NCBI GenBank assembly: GCA_944324135.1
Contig: CALUVE010000002.1
Location: forward strand, 1 to 64,000
Length of the DNA stretch: 64,000 nucleotides
Source of the DNA: Candidatus Gastranaerophilales bacterium
Lineage (GTDB): Bacteria > Cyanobacteriota > Vampirovibrionia > Gastranaerophilales > Gastranaerophilaceae
Reading direction: 5' to 3'
A model generated the notes under the pieces. That model searched no databases. It was not told the DNA's origin and saw only the letters and a program-made list of their open reading frames with translations. Positions 16,111-24,578 of the stretch are shown piece after piece (position 1 is the first letter of the stretch; the number at the start of each line of letters is the position of its first letter). The position numbers and the translations under genes were made by a program.

Positions 16111-17262
16111 ATGGCGTTATCAAATGGCAAAAATTACTATGAAATTCTCGGGGTAACCCCGGATTCTGATGTGTCGGAAATAAAGGCTGCTTACCGCAAA
16201 CTCGCGCGTAAGTATCATCCCGATGTTAATGACAGCGCTGAGGCGGTTGCAAAATTTAAAGCTGTTACAGAAGCCTATGAAACTTTGTCTGATAATGTTA
16301 AACGTAATAAATATAACACGCTTTACGGATTTTTTAAGTCCTATAAATCATCCCAATCCGGCGCACAGTATAAAAAATCAAAAGAACCAAAATTTGAAGA
16401 TAGGACTATAAATAAAACCAAAAAAGAAAATTCATCTTCTACTGAACATAAAGCAGAGGAAAAACAGCCTCAGGCAAAGAAGCCTGAAAAAGAGTACAAG
16501 GAGGAATCTTCAAAATCGGGTACCTCTAAATCTGAAACAAGCAACCAAAAAACTAAATCTTCAAAGAATATTTTTTCTGATATTTTCGATGAGTTTTCAA
16601 AAAGTGCACAAAAACCTAAATCTGACAAAAAAACTCCAATAAACGGTTCTGATATAAATACTGATATTTCAATTACAATTGCAGAAAGTATAAAAGGTTC
16701 ATCAAGGACCGTGAATGTTCTGCATAGTTATATGTGCCCGAGATGCCGCGGCAGAAAGTTTATAAACGGAGCAAAATGTTCTGAATGCGACGGCACAGGC
16801 GAAATTTCCGAACATAAAAAAATTACGGTTAAAATACCGCCTAATATTAAAAACGGAGCTAAACTTCGTGTTGCAAACGAGGGAAATCCCGGACTGCACG
16901 GAGGAAAAAACGGTGATTTGTTTTTAAAAATTTCAATTATTCAGGATTCTCTATGGAAATATGACGGTGCGGATATTTTGTGTAATGTTCCTATTTTACC
17001 ATTTGAAGCTGCACTTGGCGCCACAATAGAAATCCCTGCTTTTGACGGAACTGTTAAATTTAAAGTACCGCCCCGTACACATTCCGGTCAAAAATTCAGG
17101 CTCGCAGGGCAAGGGTTAGAAAAAAACGGCAAAAAAGGCGATATTATTGTTACAGTTACTATTGAAATTCCGGATAGTTTGCGGGATGATGAAATCAAGC
17201 TGTATGAAAAGCTTAAAAAAATATCATCAGTTGATATAAGAGAGAAATTTAAACATGTCTGA
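16111..17262 (+). CDS. DnaJ-like co-chaperone with a half zinc finger
   Basis: Type I-like J protein of 383 aa. The J domain (residues ~8-72) contains the HPD motif in KYHPDVND. In place of a Gly/Phe linker there is a ~100-residue Lys/Glu/Ser-rich region (~75-180). The zinc region holds only two CXXCXG units (CPRCRG and CSECDG) instead of four, so it would bind one zinc ion. The C-terminal substrate-binding domains follow (KITVKIPPNIKNGAKLRVAN, HSGQKFRLAGQGL). It should stimulate a DnaK ATPase; none is in the window. It overlaps queE by 8 bp. Probably an accessory rather than the main DnaJ. Confidence 0.85.
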   Translation: MALSNGKNYYEILGVTPDSDVSEIKAAYRKLARKYHPDVNDSAEAVAKFKAVTEAYETLSDNVKRNKYNTLYGFFKSYKSSQSGAQYKKSKEPKFEDRTINKTKKENSSSTEHKAEEKQPQAKKPEKEYKEESSKSGTSKSETSNQKTKSSKNIFSDIFDEFSKSAQKPKSDKKTPINGSDINTDISITIAESIKGSSRTVNVLHSYMCPRCRGRKFINGAKCSECDGTGEISEHKKITVKIPPNIKNGAKLRVANEGNPGLHGGKNGDLFLKISIIQDSLWKYDGADILCNVPILPFEAALGATIEIPAFDGTVKFKVPPRTHSGQKFRLAGQGLEKNGKKGDIIVTVTIEIPDSLRDDEIKLYEKLKKISSVDIREKFKHV

Positions 17263-17941
17263 GCAGATTAAAGCAAAAATAAAAGAAATCTTCGCATCGA
17301 TTCAGGGCGAGGGGCCTTATGTCGGTGTAAAACAGCTTTTTATCCGCTTTTGCGAGTGCAACTTACATTGTAATTATTGTGATACTGAATTTTCTGCGGA
17401 TAGAGATTTTGTTGAGTATACTCCGGTGGAACTTTTTGAAAAAGCGAAGTCTTTCAATCTGGATACAATTGCTTCTGTTTCTCTGACCGGTGGAGAACCG
17501 CTTTTGTCTGCAGATTTTCTTGCTCAATTTTTACCTATGATGAGCGGACGTAAAATTTATCTTGAAACTAATGCTACTCTCTACAATGAATTTGACAAAA
17601 TAAAACAGTATGTTGACATAATTTCTGCGGATATAAAGCTTGAAAGTGCAACAGGTATAAAAAATGCTTATGTCTTGCATGATAAATTTTTTGAACATGC
17701 TATAGGTAAAGAATGTTTTGCCAAAATAGTATTTGATGAAAATATCACGGATTCAGAGGTTGATGCTTGTTGTATTCTTGCGCAAAAATATGATTTGGAT
17801 TTAATCTTACAGCCCAGGATGAACGGCAGCATTATGAGTGTTTCTCCTGAGTTTTGTACAAAAATTCTTGATAAATTCCTTGACCGCCACATAAAAGTAC
17901 GTCTGATTCCACAGGTTCACAAATTTATTAATGTTATATAG
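17255..17941 (+). CDS. queE: 7-carboxy-7-deazaguanine synthase
   Basis: Radical SAM enzyme making 7-carboxy-7-deazaguanine from CPH4 for queuosine or 7-deazaguanine DNA modification. The N-terminal KEIFASIQGEGPYVGVKQLF followed by IRFCECNLHCNYCDTEF is diagnostic: 'QGEG' and the radical SAM triad in CNLHCNYC (CX3CX2C). The GGEPLL SAM motif follows near residue 75, and the C-terminus ends RLIPQVHKFINV, typical of QueE (..PQ.HK). Length 228 aa is normal. Translationally coupled to the preceding dnaJ-like gene. No queC, queD or queF is in the window. Confidence 0.93.
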   Translation: MSEQIKAKIKEIFASIQGEGPYVGVKQLFIRFCECNLHCNYCDTEFSADRDFVEYTPVELFEKAKSFNLDTIASVSLTGGEPLLSADFLAQFLPMMSGRKIYLETNATLYNEFDKIKQYVDIISADIKLESATGIKNAYVLHDKFFEHAIGKECFAKIVFDENITDSEVDACCILAQKYDLDLILQPRMNGSIMSVSPEFCTKILDKFLDRHIKVRLIPQVHKFINVI

Positions 17942-18004
17942 ACTTCAACTTTAACTGTTTGCGTGGAAGTTATGTTGCAAATTCCACTGATACTATAAAA
18001 ATCC

Positions 18005-18070
18005 GTCATTCTGAGGACTAAAGTCCGAAGAATCTTTTTATTGAGATACTTCGCTAACGCTCAGTATGAC
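18005..18070. repeat. Dispersed GTCATTCTGAG fold-back repeat
   Basis: Inverted arms GTCATTCTGAG (18005-18015) and CTCAGTATGAC (18060-18070) flank an inner GGACT/AGTCC hairpin and the CGAAGAATC motif. A related arm lies at 24418-24445. It occupies most of the 239-bp gap between queE and def, which otherwise contains the def promoter (TATAAT near 18158). Confidence 0.75.
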
Positions 18071-18180
18071 ACTGTTTTGAAAATCTTTGCCTTTGCTAAA
18101 ATTTGGTACATAACTCCCGTTTGCGTTTGTTTGCAATTGGTCTGCTGTTTATAGTATAATATTCTGTAAGAGAGGTAAAT

Positions 18181-18750
18181 ATGGCAGTCAGAAAAGTTCT
18201 AAAATACGGCGAAAAAAGTTTAAGAGAACCATCAAAAGAGGTTCACAAAGTATCTAAAAAAATACAGGATTTGGTTCAGGATTTGTTGGATACTATGTAT
18301 ACCAACAATGGTGTTGGGCTTGCAGCCCCTCAAATCGGCGTTAATTTGAGAGTCTTTGTTATTGATGTTTCCAAAAATGATGAGCCGTATAATCCGATTG
18401 TCTTTATTAATCCGAAAATTATAAAAAAATCAGGCGCTATGATTAAGCAGGAAGGCTGCTTGAGTTTTCCGGAAGCTTATACTGATGTAAGACGTTATAA
18501 AAATGTTATGGTAAAAGCCCTTGATATTAAAGGTAAATCTTTCATTCTTGAGGCTAAAGACGGCGAATTAATGGCTAATGCTATTCAACATGAAAATGAT
18601 CACCTTGATGGTATTCTGTTTATAGACCACTGTGTTAACAGATTTGAGGCTGATGAAATTCTGCATAAATATAATCTGCCGCCTATTGAGCCTGATAAAT
18701 TGATTGAAGAACCGGAATTGGAGAAAATTCTTGAAGATGAAAAAAATTAA
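18181..18750 (+). CDS. def: Peptide deformylase
   Basis: Removes the formyl group from nascent proteins. All three metal-site motifs are intact: GVGLAAPQIGV (motif 1, ~residue 41), EGCLSFP (motif 2, with the Cys ligand) and QHENDHLDG (motif 3, HExxH-type, with N for the more usual E-x-x neighbour pattern Q-H-E-x-D-H). At 189 aa it has a ~20-residue acidic C-terminal extension. An AGAGAGG Shine-Dalgarno sits before the ATG. It overlaps fmt by 14 bp in the standard def-fmt order. Confidence 0.95.
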   Translation: MAVRKVLKYGEKSLREPSKEVHKVSKKIQDLVQDLLDTMYTNNGVGLAAPQIGVNLRVFVIDVSKNDEPYNPIVFINPKIIKKSGAMIKQEGCLSFPEAYTDVRRYKNVMVKALDIKGKSFILEAKDGELMANAIQHENDHLDGILFIDHCVNRFEADEILHKYNLPPIEPDKLIEEPELEKILEDEKN

Positions 18751-19663
18751 GGTTGTTTTTTTCGGTACCCCTGTGATTGCTCTAAAATCTCTGGAGTATT
18801 TGTATAATTCTGAAAAAATTGAAGTTTTAGGTGTCGTAACCCAGCCGGACAAGCCGGCAGGCAGAGGACATAAAATTTGTATGTCCCCTATCAAAGAATT
18901 TGCCCTGACAAAAAATCTCCCTGTGTTTCAGCCTAAATCTATTCGTAAAGAACCGGAAATTCAGGAAGAATTAAAAAAACTTGAGCCTGATTTTTTGGTA
19001 ACCTTTGCTTTCGGGCAAATTTTGTCGCAGGATGTGCTTGATATTCCCAAATACCATACGATTAATCTCCATGCATCTTTGCTTCCTAAATACCGCGGTG
19101 CCAACCCTATTCAACGCGCTATTATCAACGGTGATAAGCAGACAGGTATCTGTACGATGATTACAGAATTGGGACTTGACTGCGGAGATGTTTGCCTTAA
19201 AAAAGTTATTGATATTCCGGAGGATATGACCTGCGTAGATTTGTTCGAAAAAATCAGTGAGGCTTCCCCGGAGCTGATTGAGAAAACGCTAATTGGACTT
19301 ATCGACGGAAGTATAACTCCTGTCAAACAGTCAGAAAACGGTGTTTGTATGGCAGGAAAGCTTACAAAAGAAGAAACCTTGATAAACTGGAATAATTCTG
19401 CTGATGATATCCATAATCTGGTACGCGGTATTTATAAATTCCCCGGTGCGTATTTTATGCACGACGGTAAAATTATAAAAGTTATGGAGACAAAAGTTGT
19501 TAAATCGCCTAAGTCTCATGGGGCTTGCGGTGAATTCTGCTCTGTGTCAAAAGATGGTATAGAAGTTGCATGTGCTGATTGTAACCTGCTTCTTATCAGG
19601 GTAAAGCCTGAGGGAAAAGGTGAGATGTCCGCGCGCGACTGGTATAACGGACTAAAAAAATAA
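18737..19663 (+). CDS. fmt: Methionyl-tRNA formyltransferase
   Basis: Transfers the formyl group from 10-formyl-THF to Met-tRNAi. The start at 18737 gives MKKIKVVFFGTPVIALKSLE, the usual Fmt N-terminus; a longer frame from 18704 is not needed. The catalytic block is intact: INLHASLLPKYRGANPIQRA (Asn, His) and GLDCGDV (LDxGD Asp). The C-terminal domain contains the WN....I.N.VRG....PGA pattern. 308 aa. Coupled to def, it also sits 12 bp before aroH. Confidence 0.95.
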   Translation: MKKIKVVFFGTPVIALKSLEYLYNSEKIEVLGVVTQPDKPAGRGHKICMSPIKEFALTKNLPVFQPKSIRKEPEIQEELKKLEPDFLVTFAFGQILSQDVLDIPKYHTINLHASLLPKYRGANPIQRAIINGDKQTGICTMITELGLDCGDVCLKKVIDIPEDMTCVDLFEKISEASPELIEKTLIGLIDGSITPVKQSENGVCMAGKLTKEETLINWNNSADDIHNLVRGIYKFPGAYFMHDGKIIKVMETKVVKSPKSHGACGEFCSVSKDGIEVACADCNLLLIRVKPEGKGEMSARDWYNGLKK

Positions 19664-19675
19664 GGATTTTTTACT

Positions 19676-20029
19676 ATGGTGACAAAAGGTATAAGAGGTG
19701 CTATTACTGTAGATTGCAATACTGATACAGAAATCAGAAGTGCTGTTGTTGAACTGTTAAATGCTATGATTTTGCAGAATGATATTAAAGCCTGTAATAT
19801 TTCGCACGTTATATTCACTCTGACAGAGGATTTGAATGCTGCGTTTCCTGCCAAATTTGCACGTCTTGAACTCGATGGCTGGGATAAGGTTGCTATGATG
19901 TGTTTTCATGAACTCAATGTTCCGAATTCACTTGAAAAATGCCTTAGAGTGCTTATTGTGCTCAACTGCGACGAAAATTTTGAGCCTCAATTTGTTTACC
20001 TCAAAGGTGCGGCAAATCTTAGACGCTAA
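19676..20029 (+). CDS. aroH: Chorismate mutase, AroH type
   Basis: A small trimeric chorismate mutase (117 aa) converting chorismate to prephenate for Phe/Tyr synthesis. The Bacillus AroH pattern is clear: VTKGIRGAITVDCNTDTEI (Arg7-equivalent), LTEDLNAAFPAKFARL, and VPNSLEKCLRVLIVLN (Glu78 and Arg90 equivalents: catalytic ELNVPNS.EKCLRV), ending VYLKGAANLRR. Follows fmt by 12 bp. Its stop overlaps the end of the converging gene by 4 bp. Confidence 0.9.
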   Translation: MVTKGIRGAITVDCNTDTEIRSAVVELLNAMILQNDIKACNISHVIFTLTEDLNAAFPAKFARLELDGWDKVAMMCFHELNVPNSLEKCLRVLIVLNCDENFEPQFVYLKGAANLRR

Positions 20030-22641
20030 GCTTTTGTTATTTCTGATATTGCGGGGTCAAGCAATCTTCTGCCTACGTTTTCAAAGTTGATTGAGCAGAG
20101 CGTTTTGTTGCCGTATTTAATCATCTTTTCTACTATGCCGATACCATATTTCGGATGTGAAACTTTATCACCTTGTTCAAAGGTCTCTGCATTTCCCTCG
20201 ACAATATCAATATTATCTTCTGCCGGATATATCGGAACTATAGGAGTGTCATCAAATTCCGAATCCGCAGTTTCAGCTGTATCTTGAACATTGTTGTTTG
20301 CCGGCGGCAATGTTTCAATTTCATCAGCTGCAACTTCATTATCTTCTGCAGATTGCTCTGCGGTTTGCTCTTCTGCCGGCGCATCAAGATTCAATTCGTC
20401 TATGAAATTCAAATCGTCTTCTGTTAGAGTATCTTCAGTTTTTGCTGCTGCATCTTCAAAATCGTTTAATCCTACATATTTGTTTTCATTTTCCGCAGGA
20501 GCAAGCTCTTCAAGCGTAGCAAAACTGTGGTTTTCTTCTTCTTCAATTACAACTGGTTCTTCCTGTAAATTTTCAGCATCTTCATCGGAAGCAGATGGAG
20601 GATTTTCCGGCTGTTCATTAAATAATGGCTGTTCCTGTTCATCTGCCGGTACTTCTGCAGACGGAAGCTCTTCTATGATAACAGAATTGTCTTCTTCCAC
20701 CGCCTCTTCTTTTGGATACGTAACCTCCGGTATTTCTGATAATGATGAAGTCTCGTCAGGTATATTATGATCTGTTGTATCAGCAGTTGATTCCAGAGCC
20801 AGCTGCTCCTGTTTTTCCATTTCGATTAAATCATCAATTGATGGAATTTCATCTTTTTGGTCATTGTATATGATGTATTTGTCAACATCTTCTGCTGCTG
20901 TATCAGTAATGGTGTTCTGTTCCTGTGATTCTTTTGGAAATGGATTTTGGTTATCAAATATGTTCTGATAAGGATCTTCCGGTAGTGGCTCTTCTATAGT
21001 TATTTCTTCCTGAATTTCAGAAGTTGCAGGCTCTTCTGAAATATCTTCCGGTGTATCTTTTGACGGCGGAAGAATTTCTTCTTCTATAGTAGTGCCGTCT
21101 TCCTGTTCTTCATTAATCACTATGTCGTCATAGGTTTCAACAGGTGCAGACTCTTCTTCCTCAATCGGTTCAAGGCTTTCTTCAGAAAGTTCTTCCCCGT
21201 GAGGTTCTTCTTCTATTATTTGTAAATCATCAGAAGAGTTTTCATTGACAGCTTCAAGAGCATTATCTGCGATGTCGTCAGGCTCATCTTCAAAATCAAC
21301 AGTTATGTGTTCTGAATCTGGCGGTGTCATTATAGGTCTTGAGGCAGCTTCAAGTTCTGCTTGAGCTTTTTCAAACTCTTTTTGTTTTTCTTCTGCAAGT
21401 TGTTTTTCTTCCTGAAGTTTACGTTCAAGTGTGTCAAGTGCTTCAAGTTGCATTGATTGAACTATCAGCGGTATATTCTGGGTAAGTTCACCATAAACTA
21501 TAAATTCATCAGGATTAAGTTTGTTCAGATATGTGTTATAGCTTGCAAAATCATGTTGAACAGTCTGCGGCTGGAACATAATTATATTACGCGCAATTTG
21601 TTTTAATTCTGATATGTATTTGTATTCGTGGCTGCTTATTACTGTGGTGAATACATTTCCCGGAGCATAGAATAATTTTAAGAGCTTTTTATCCGAATTA
21701 GAGTTTGTTACAGGTACAAGGGATATAATTGTTTCCCTCATAGAGTGCATAACTTCATAAATATATTCAATGACCTGTTTTTGCAGTTTAGGGTTTATCG
21801 CTGTTGAAATATCAATTACAGTAGAGATGTTTTTCCCTAAAAATTCTTGTAAACTTTCAAATTCCGAGTAATGATTTGCAAATATATTGTTTTCTTCGTA
21901 TTTTAGAAGCTTATTTTTTAACAAAACCAGCTCGGGTAGTGAAGTTTCAGCATATTGCGAGTTTACAACCTCAATAAATGTGTTGAAAGGAATGTATTTA
22001 TGAGGTGCAGTTTTGGCATATTCCTGAACTTCAAGAAAAATATCCTGAATAACAGCTTTGCTCGTTGCATCTACATCGTCCAGCTCGTTTTCCCAAATAT
22101 AATTTATTGTGTCATAGTTGAGCGGAAGTTTGAAATCTTCAGTAAAAATAAATTTGTCTTCGTGAGTTATGGAGTCATCAATATCACATACAATAACTTT
22201 TTGGTTATTGCGCTGGAGTTGTTTGATAATATTGTTTATTAAGATGTCTGTGTTTTCATTTTTATCAGAGCAAATGAGTAAATCTTTTTTAAGAAGTGTC
22301 TGGTCAAGATTAAGTAAAAACTGCTGTTGAGCCAAAACCCCCATTTTAAGCGGGTTGTTTAACGGAAGAATATCAAGCAGTTCCGGTGACGGAAGATTTG
22401 TCACTACTGCATTCAACGATGGAATAGAGCCGTCATAGTTTGATACTATACCATCAGAGTTAAATGTAAAAATAAGTTTTACGATAGCATAATTGCCGGT
22501 CTCATCGGCTTTCAGATTCATAATTTGAGCCACATAGGGCATGTTTTCGTCTTCTATAATTACAAATCCTGATAGAACAAGGTGTTCATCTGCGTTGAAA
22601 CTTATTTTAACCAGATTGTTTTTTACTTCAAGTATTCTCAT
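20026..22641 (-). CDS. Large acidic protein: HAS-barrel-like N-terminus, long disordered region, CarD-like C-terminal domain
   Basis: Start at 22641 (MRILEVKNNLVKISF) is chosen over 22665 because GAGGAG lies 9 bp before it. Residues ~1-70 (LVKISFNADEHLVLSGFVII) look like a HAS-barrel as in HerA-type ATPases. Residues ~110-390 form an ATPase-like region (LLICSDKNEN..., VIVCDIDD) whose Walker A Gly-Lys-Ser/Thr is missing. A coiled coil (~410-440) leads into ~380 residues rich in Glu/Asp/Pro/Ser. The last ~50 residues, GDKVSHPKYGIGIVEKMIKY onward, form a CarD/TRCF-type or PcrA-tail beta domain that binds RNA polymerase in relatives. It may be a transcription- or DNA-associated scaffold. 871 aa. 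Monocistronic. Confidence 0.6.
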   Translation of the reverse strand: MRILEVKNNLVKISFNADEHLVLSGFVIIEDENMPYVAQIMNLKADETGNYAIVKLIFTFNSDGIVSNYDGSIPSLNAVVTNLPSPELLDILPLNNPLKMGVLAQQQFLLNLDQTLLKKDLLICSDKNENTDILINNIIKQLQRNNQKVIVCDIDDSITHEDKFIFTEDFKLPLNYDTINYIWENELDDVDATSKAVIQDIFLEVQEYAKTAPHKYIPFNTFIEVVNSQYAETSLPELVLLKNKLLKYEENNIFANHYSEFESLQEFLGKNISTVIDISTAINPKLQKQVIEYIYEVMHSMRETIISLVPVTNSNSDKKLLKLFYAPGNVFTTVISSHEYKYISELKQIARNIIMFQPQTVQHDFASYNTYLNKLNPDEFIVYGELTQNIPLIVQSMQLEALDTLERKLQEEKQLAEEKQKEFEKAQAELEAASRPIMTPPDSEHITVDFEDEPDDIADNALEAVNENSSDDLQIIEEEPHGEELSEESLEPIEEEESAPVETYDDIVINEEQEDGTTIEEEILPPSKDTPEDISEEPATSEIQEEITIEEPLPEDPYQNIFDNQNPFPKESQEQNTITDTAAEDVDKYIIYNDQKDEIPSIDDLIEMEKQEQLALESTADTTDHNIPDETSSLSEIPEVTYPKEEAVEEDNSVIIEELPSAEVPADEQEQPLFNEQPENPPSASDEDAENLQEEPVVIEEEENHSFATLEELAPAENENKYVGLNDFEDAAAKTEDTLTEDDLNFIDELNLDAPAEEQTAEQSAEDNEVAADEIETLPPANNNVQDTAETADSEFDDTPIVPIYPAEDNIDIVEGNAETFEQGDKVSHPKYGIGIVEKMIKYGNKTLCSINFENVGRRLLDPAISEITKA

Positions 22642-22718
22642 TAAACACTCCTCATCTTTAAACAAATTTTAGCATGAACATGCCTGTTCTGTCTGCATTG
22701 AGTCAATTTGTAACATTT

Positions 22719-23312
22719 TTACACAGTCTTGCATAAATCTTCCAGCTTGTTGTATATTTCAACCGTCAGCAAACATATTTTCAAATCCCTTTTTACAAGG
22801 CTTTTTAAGGTTTCTTTGTAGCATTTTAAAAGTGCCTTATTTAGTCCGTTATTTCCCTCCAGAATATTAAGAATTTCTTCACGGTAGGATTTGTCTCTTG
22901 TATTCGGTTCAATTTTATCTGCTAGAAATATGATTTTTTCAAACTCTGTCATATTAATCTGACCTAAGGTGTGCCATCTGATAGCAGAAAGTATTTCCTC
23001 ATCCGTTACACCGAAAACTTTTTTTGCATAATATGCGCTTACGGGTGCGTGAAGCGTTTTGTAATTCAGCATTTCTGACTCTTCTACCTGGAGATTGTCT
23101 TTAATAATTTCGAGCAGTTTTTCGTTGCTGAAACATTTGGCACAGTCATGTAAAAGTCCTGCAATGTATGCTTTTTCGGGGTCAAGCCCAAATTTTAAGG
23201 CTAATTCTTTTGCGCACTGCGCTGTTCCGAGTGAATGGCTGTAGCGTTCCTCGTTCAGGTTTTCTGAGAGCCATTTTTTTATTTCATCTTCGTTAATTTT
23301 TGTATAAACCAT
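22719..23312 (-). CDS. yqeK: HD-domain nucleotide phosphohydrolase YqeK
   Basis: A 197-aa HD-family hydrolase of the YqeK group, which cleaves diadenosine tetraphosphate symmetrically. Metal-site residues are visible: YSHSLGTAQCAKELALKFG (first His), the HD pair in AGLLHDCAKC, H in LHAPVSAYYA, and RWHTLG then FLADKIEPNTR. It overlaps nadD by 20 bp in the conserved nadD-yqeK order. In many genomes rsfS follows; here rsfS is at 59903, about 37 kb away. Confidence 0.9.
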   Translation of the reverse strand: MVYTKINEDEIKKWLSENLNEERYSHSLGTAQCAKELALKFGLDPEKAYIAGLLHDCAKCFSNEKLLEIIKDNLQVEESEMLNYKTLHAPVSAYYAKKVFGVTDEEILSAIRWHTLGQINMTEFEKIIFLADKIEPNTRDKSYREEILNILEGNNGLNKALLKCYKETLKSLVKRDLKICLLTVEIYNKLEDLCKTV

Positions 23313-23883
23313 TTTGTTTTATATATCTTTCTACTTCTTCTGTTACTATATCACTTATTGTCTCACCGTTTGCAATTCTTGACCTCAATTGTGTGGAGGA
23401 AATATCGTAGTATTTCATATTGGCAAAAATAAAGTTGTATCCTTTATCTCTTAAATAATCATACTTATCAGGATAAAAATCATTAGTTCTTTCAAACACT
23501 ATGAAATCTAGAAGTTTTTTTAGCTCATCAGTTTTGTACCAGCTTTCTATTTTTTCAAAGGCGTCTGTGCCAATGATGAAACTGATTTTGGCGTCAATGT
23601 TGTAATCTTTGTAGAGTTCTTTTATAGTCAGATATGTGTAAGATTTCCCCTCGTTATGAAATTCAATATCAGAACATTCAAAATTAGGGTTGTTTTTAAT
23701 GGCGAGATTAACCATATTCAATCTGTGTATGGACATATCAGGGTCGTAGTCTTTATGAGGAGGTTTGTAGGCGGGAATGAACAGTATTTTGTCAAAGCTA
23801 TAGTTCCCGGATGCATACTCTGCAACCTTTAAATGTGCCCTGTGTATCGGATTGAATGTCCCTTGAAATACGCATAATTTCAT
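23293..23883 (-). CDS. nadD: Nicotinate-nucleotide adenylyltransferase
   Basis: Transfers AMP from ATP to nicotinate mononucleotide, giving deamido-NAD. Visible motifs: N-terminal VFQGTFNPIHRAHLKVAEYA (GTFNPIHxxH nucleotidyltransferase motif), FIPAYKPPHK, IIGTDAFEKIESW and the C-terminal ISSTQLRSRIANG (ISST.IR). 196 aa is standard. First gene of nadD-yqeK; upstream lies the gene-free repeat block. Confidence 0.95.
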   Translation of the reverse strand: MKLCVFQGTFNPIHRAHLKVAEYASGNYSFDKILFIPAYKPPHKDYDPDMSIHRLNMVNLAIKNNPNFECSDIEFHNEGKSYTYLTIKELYKDYNIDAKISFIIGTDAFEKIESWYKTDELKKLLDFIVFERTNDFYPDKYDYLRDKGYNFIFANMKYYDISSTQLRSRIANGETISDIVTEEVERYIKQNGLYKN

Positions 23884-23910
23884 AAGTAAATTTTAGCATA
23901 AATATATTTT

Positions 23911-24312
23911 GTCTGTGGAAGTAGTAATGATGCAAATGTCTGGTTTAGACCCTCCCCCCTTGCGGGGGAGGTTAGGTGGGGGGGGGCAAACATTATGTTT
24001 GCATCAGTACTATTTCCGCAGACTGAAATATCGCCTCTTGAAGATATTCAATGAACTTTAAATGTCTTTTAAAAATCGGCTTTAACATTGCCCGTAAGAG
24101 GTTTCCAACATTCACCCATCGCACAGAGTTTTTAACTCCTCCCCACTCCGTGGGGGAGGTTAGGTGGGGGGGGGCAAACATTATGTTTGCATCAGTACTA
24201 TTTCCGCAGACTGAAATATCGCCTCTTGAAGATATTCAATGAACTTTATATGTCTTTTAAAAGGCGGCTTTAACACCGCCCGTAAGAGGTTTCCAACATT
24301 CACCCCTCTACA
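23911..24312. repeat. Tandem 188-bp repeat with fold-back arms and G-rich tract
   Basis: Two direct copies with a 188-bp period are seen: CAAACATTATGTTTGCATCA begins at 23987 and 24175. Each is preceded by GGGGGAGGTTAGGTGGGGG and followed by CGCAGACTGAAATATCGCCT and GCCCGTAAGAGGTTTCCAAC. A further inverted arm, GTCTGTGGAAGTAGTAATGA, lies at ~23911. Copies differ at few positions, including compensatory-looking changes in a CGGCTTTAACAC-type hairpin. Together with the next two features and a terminator this explains most of the 695-bp gap after nadD; no gene is apparent. Confidence 0.85.
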
Positions 24313-24324
24313 TCTGGTGCGAGG

Positions 24325-24406
24325 TAAAGAGGCAGAAATGTTATTTGAGGACGATAGCGGGAGCAGGGCGGGAGCGTGCTCCGAAAATAATTTTTCTGCC
24401 TCTTTA
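24325..24406. repeat. 82-bp inverted-repeat element
   Basis: Perfect 14-bp terminal arms TAAAGAGGCAGAAA (24325-24338) and TTTCTGCCTCTTTA (24393-24406) enclose a GC-rich centre with GCGGGAGC repeated. It would fold as one long hairpin. It may be a MITE or REP-like unit; no coding capacity. Confidence 0.7.
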
Positions 24407-24417
24407 TAAAAATCAGT

Positions 24418-24445
24418 AGATTCTTCGCTACGCTCAGAATGTCAC
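24418..24445. repeat. Dispersed GTCATTCTGAG repeat, single arm
   Basis: AGATTCTTCGCTACGCTCAG followed by AATGTCAC is the reverse complement of the repeat family at 18005-18070 (GTGACATTCTGAGCG.AGCGAAGAATCT). Confidence 0.7.
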
Positions 24446-24453
24446 TTTCACAA

Positions 24454-24488
24454 TAAAAAAAACCTGATCTCGGGAAGAAATCAGGTAC
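24454..24488 (-). terminator. Terminator downstream of the 54-aa gene
   Basis: On the minus strand ACCTGAT / ATCAGGT stem followed by eight T's, ~90 bp after the stop codon. Confidence 0.8.
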
Positions 24489-24578
24489 AAAATTTGTAGG
24501 GGAAAAATTAATTGGAGTTAAATAGTTAAACTTGTTTTAGGAATATAGGAATAGGAAGAATGTAAGTGCTTAAAGCTT

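Noticed and set aside
20291-20770. 159-codon Ser-rich frame opposite the acidic protein
   Set aside because: It is the antisense reading of Glu/Asp-rich codons (GAA/GAT gives TTC/ATC and shifted TCT/TCA), a typical shadow; no ribosome site.
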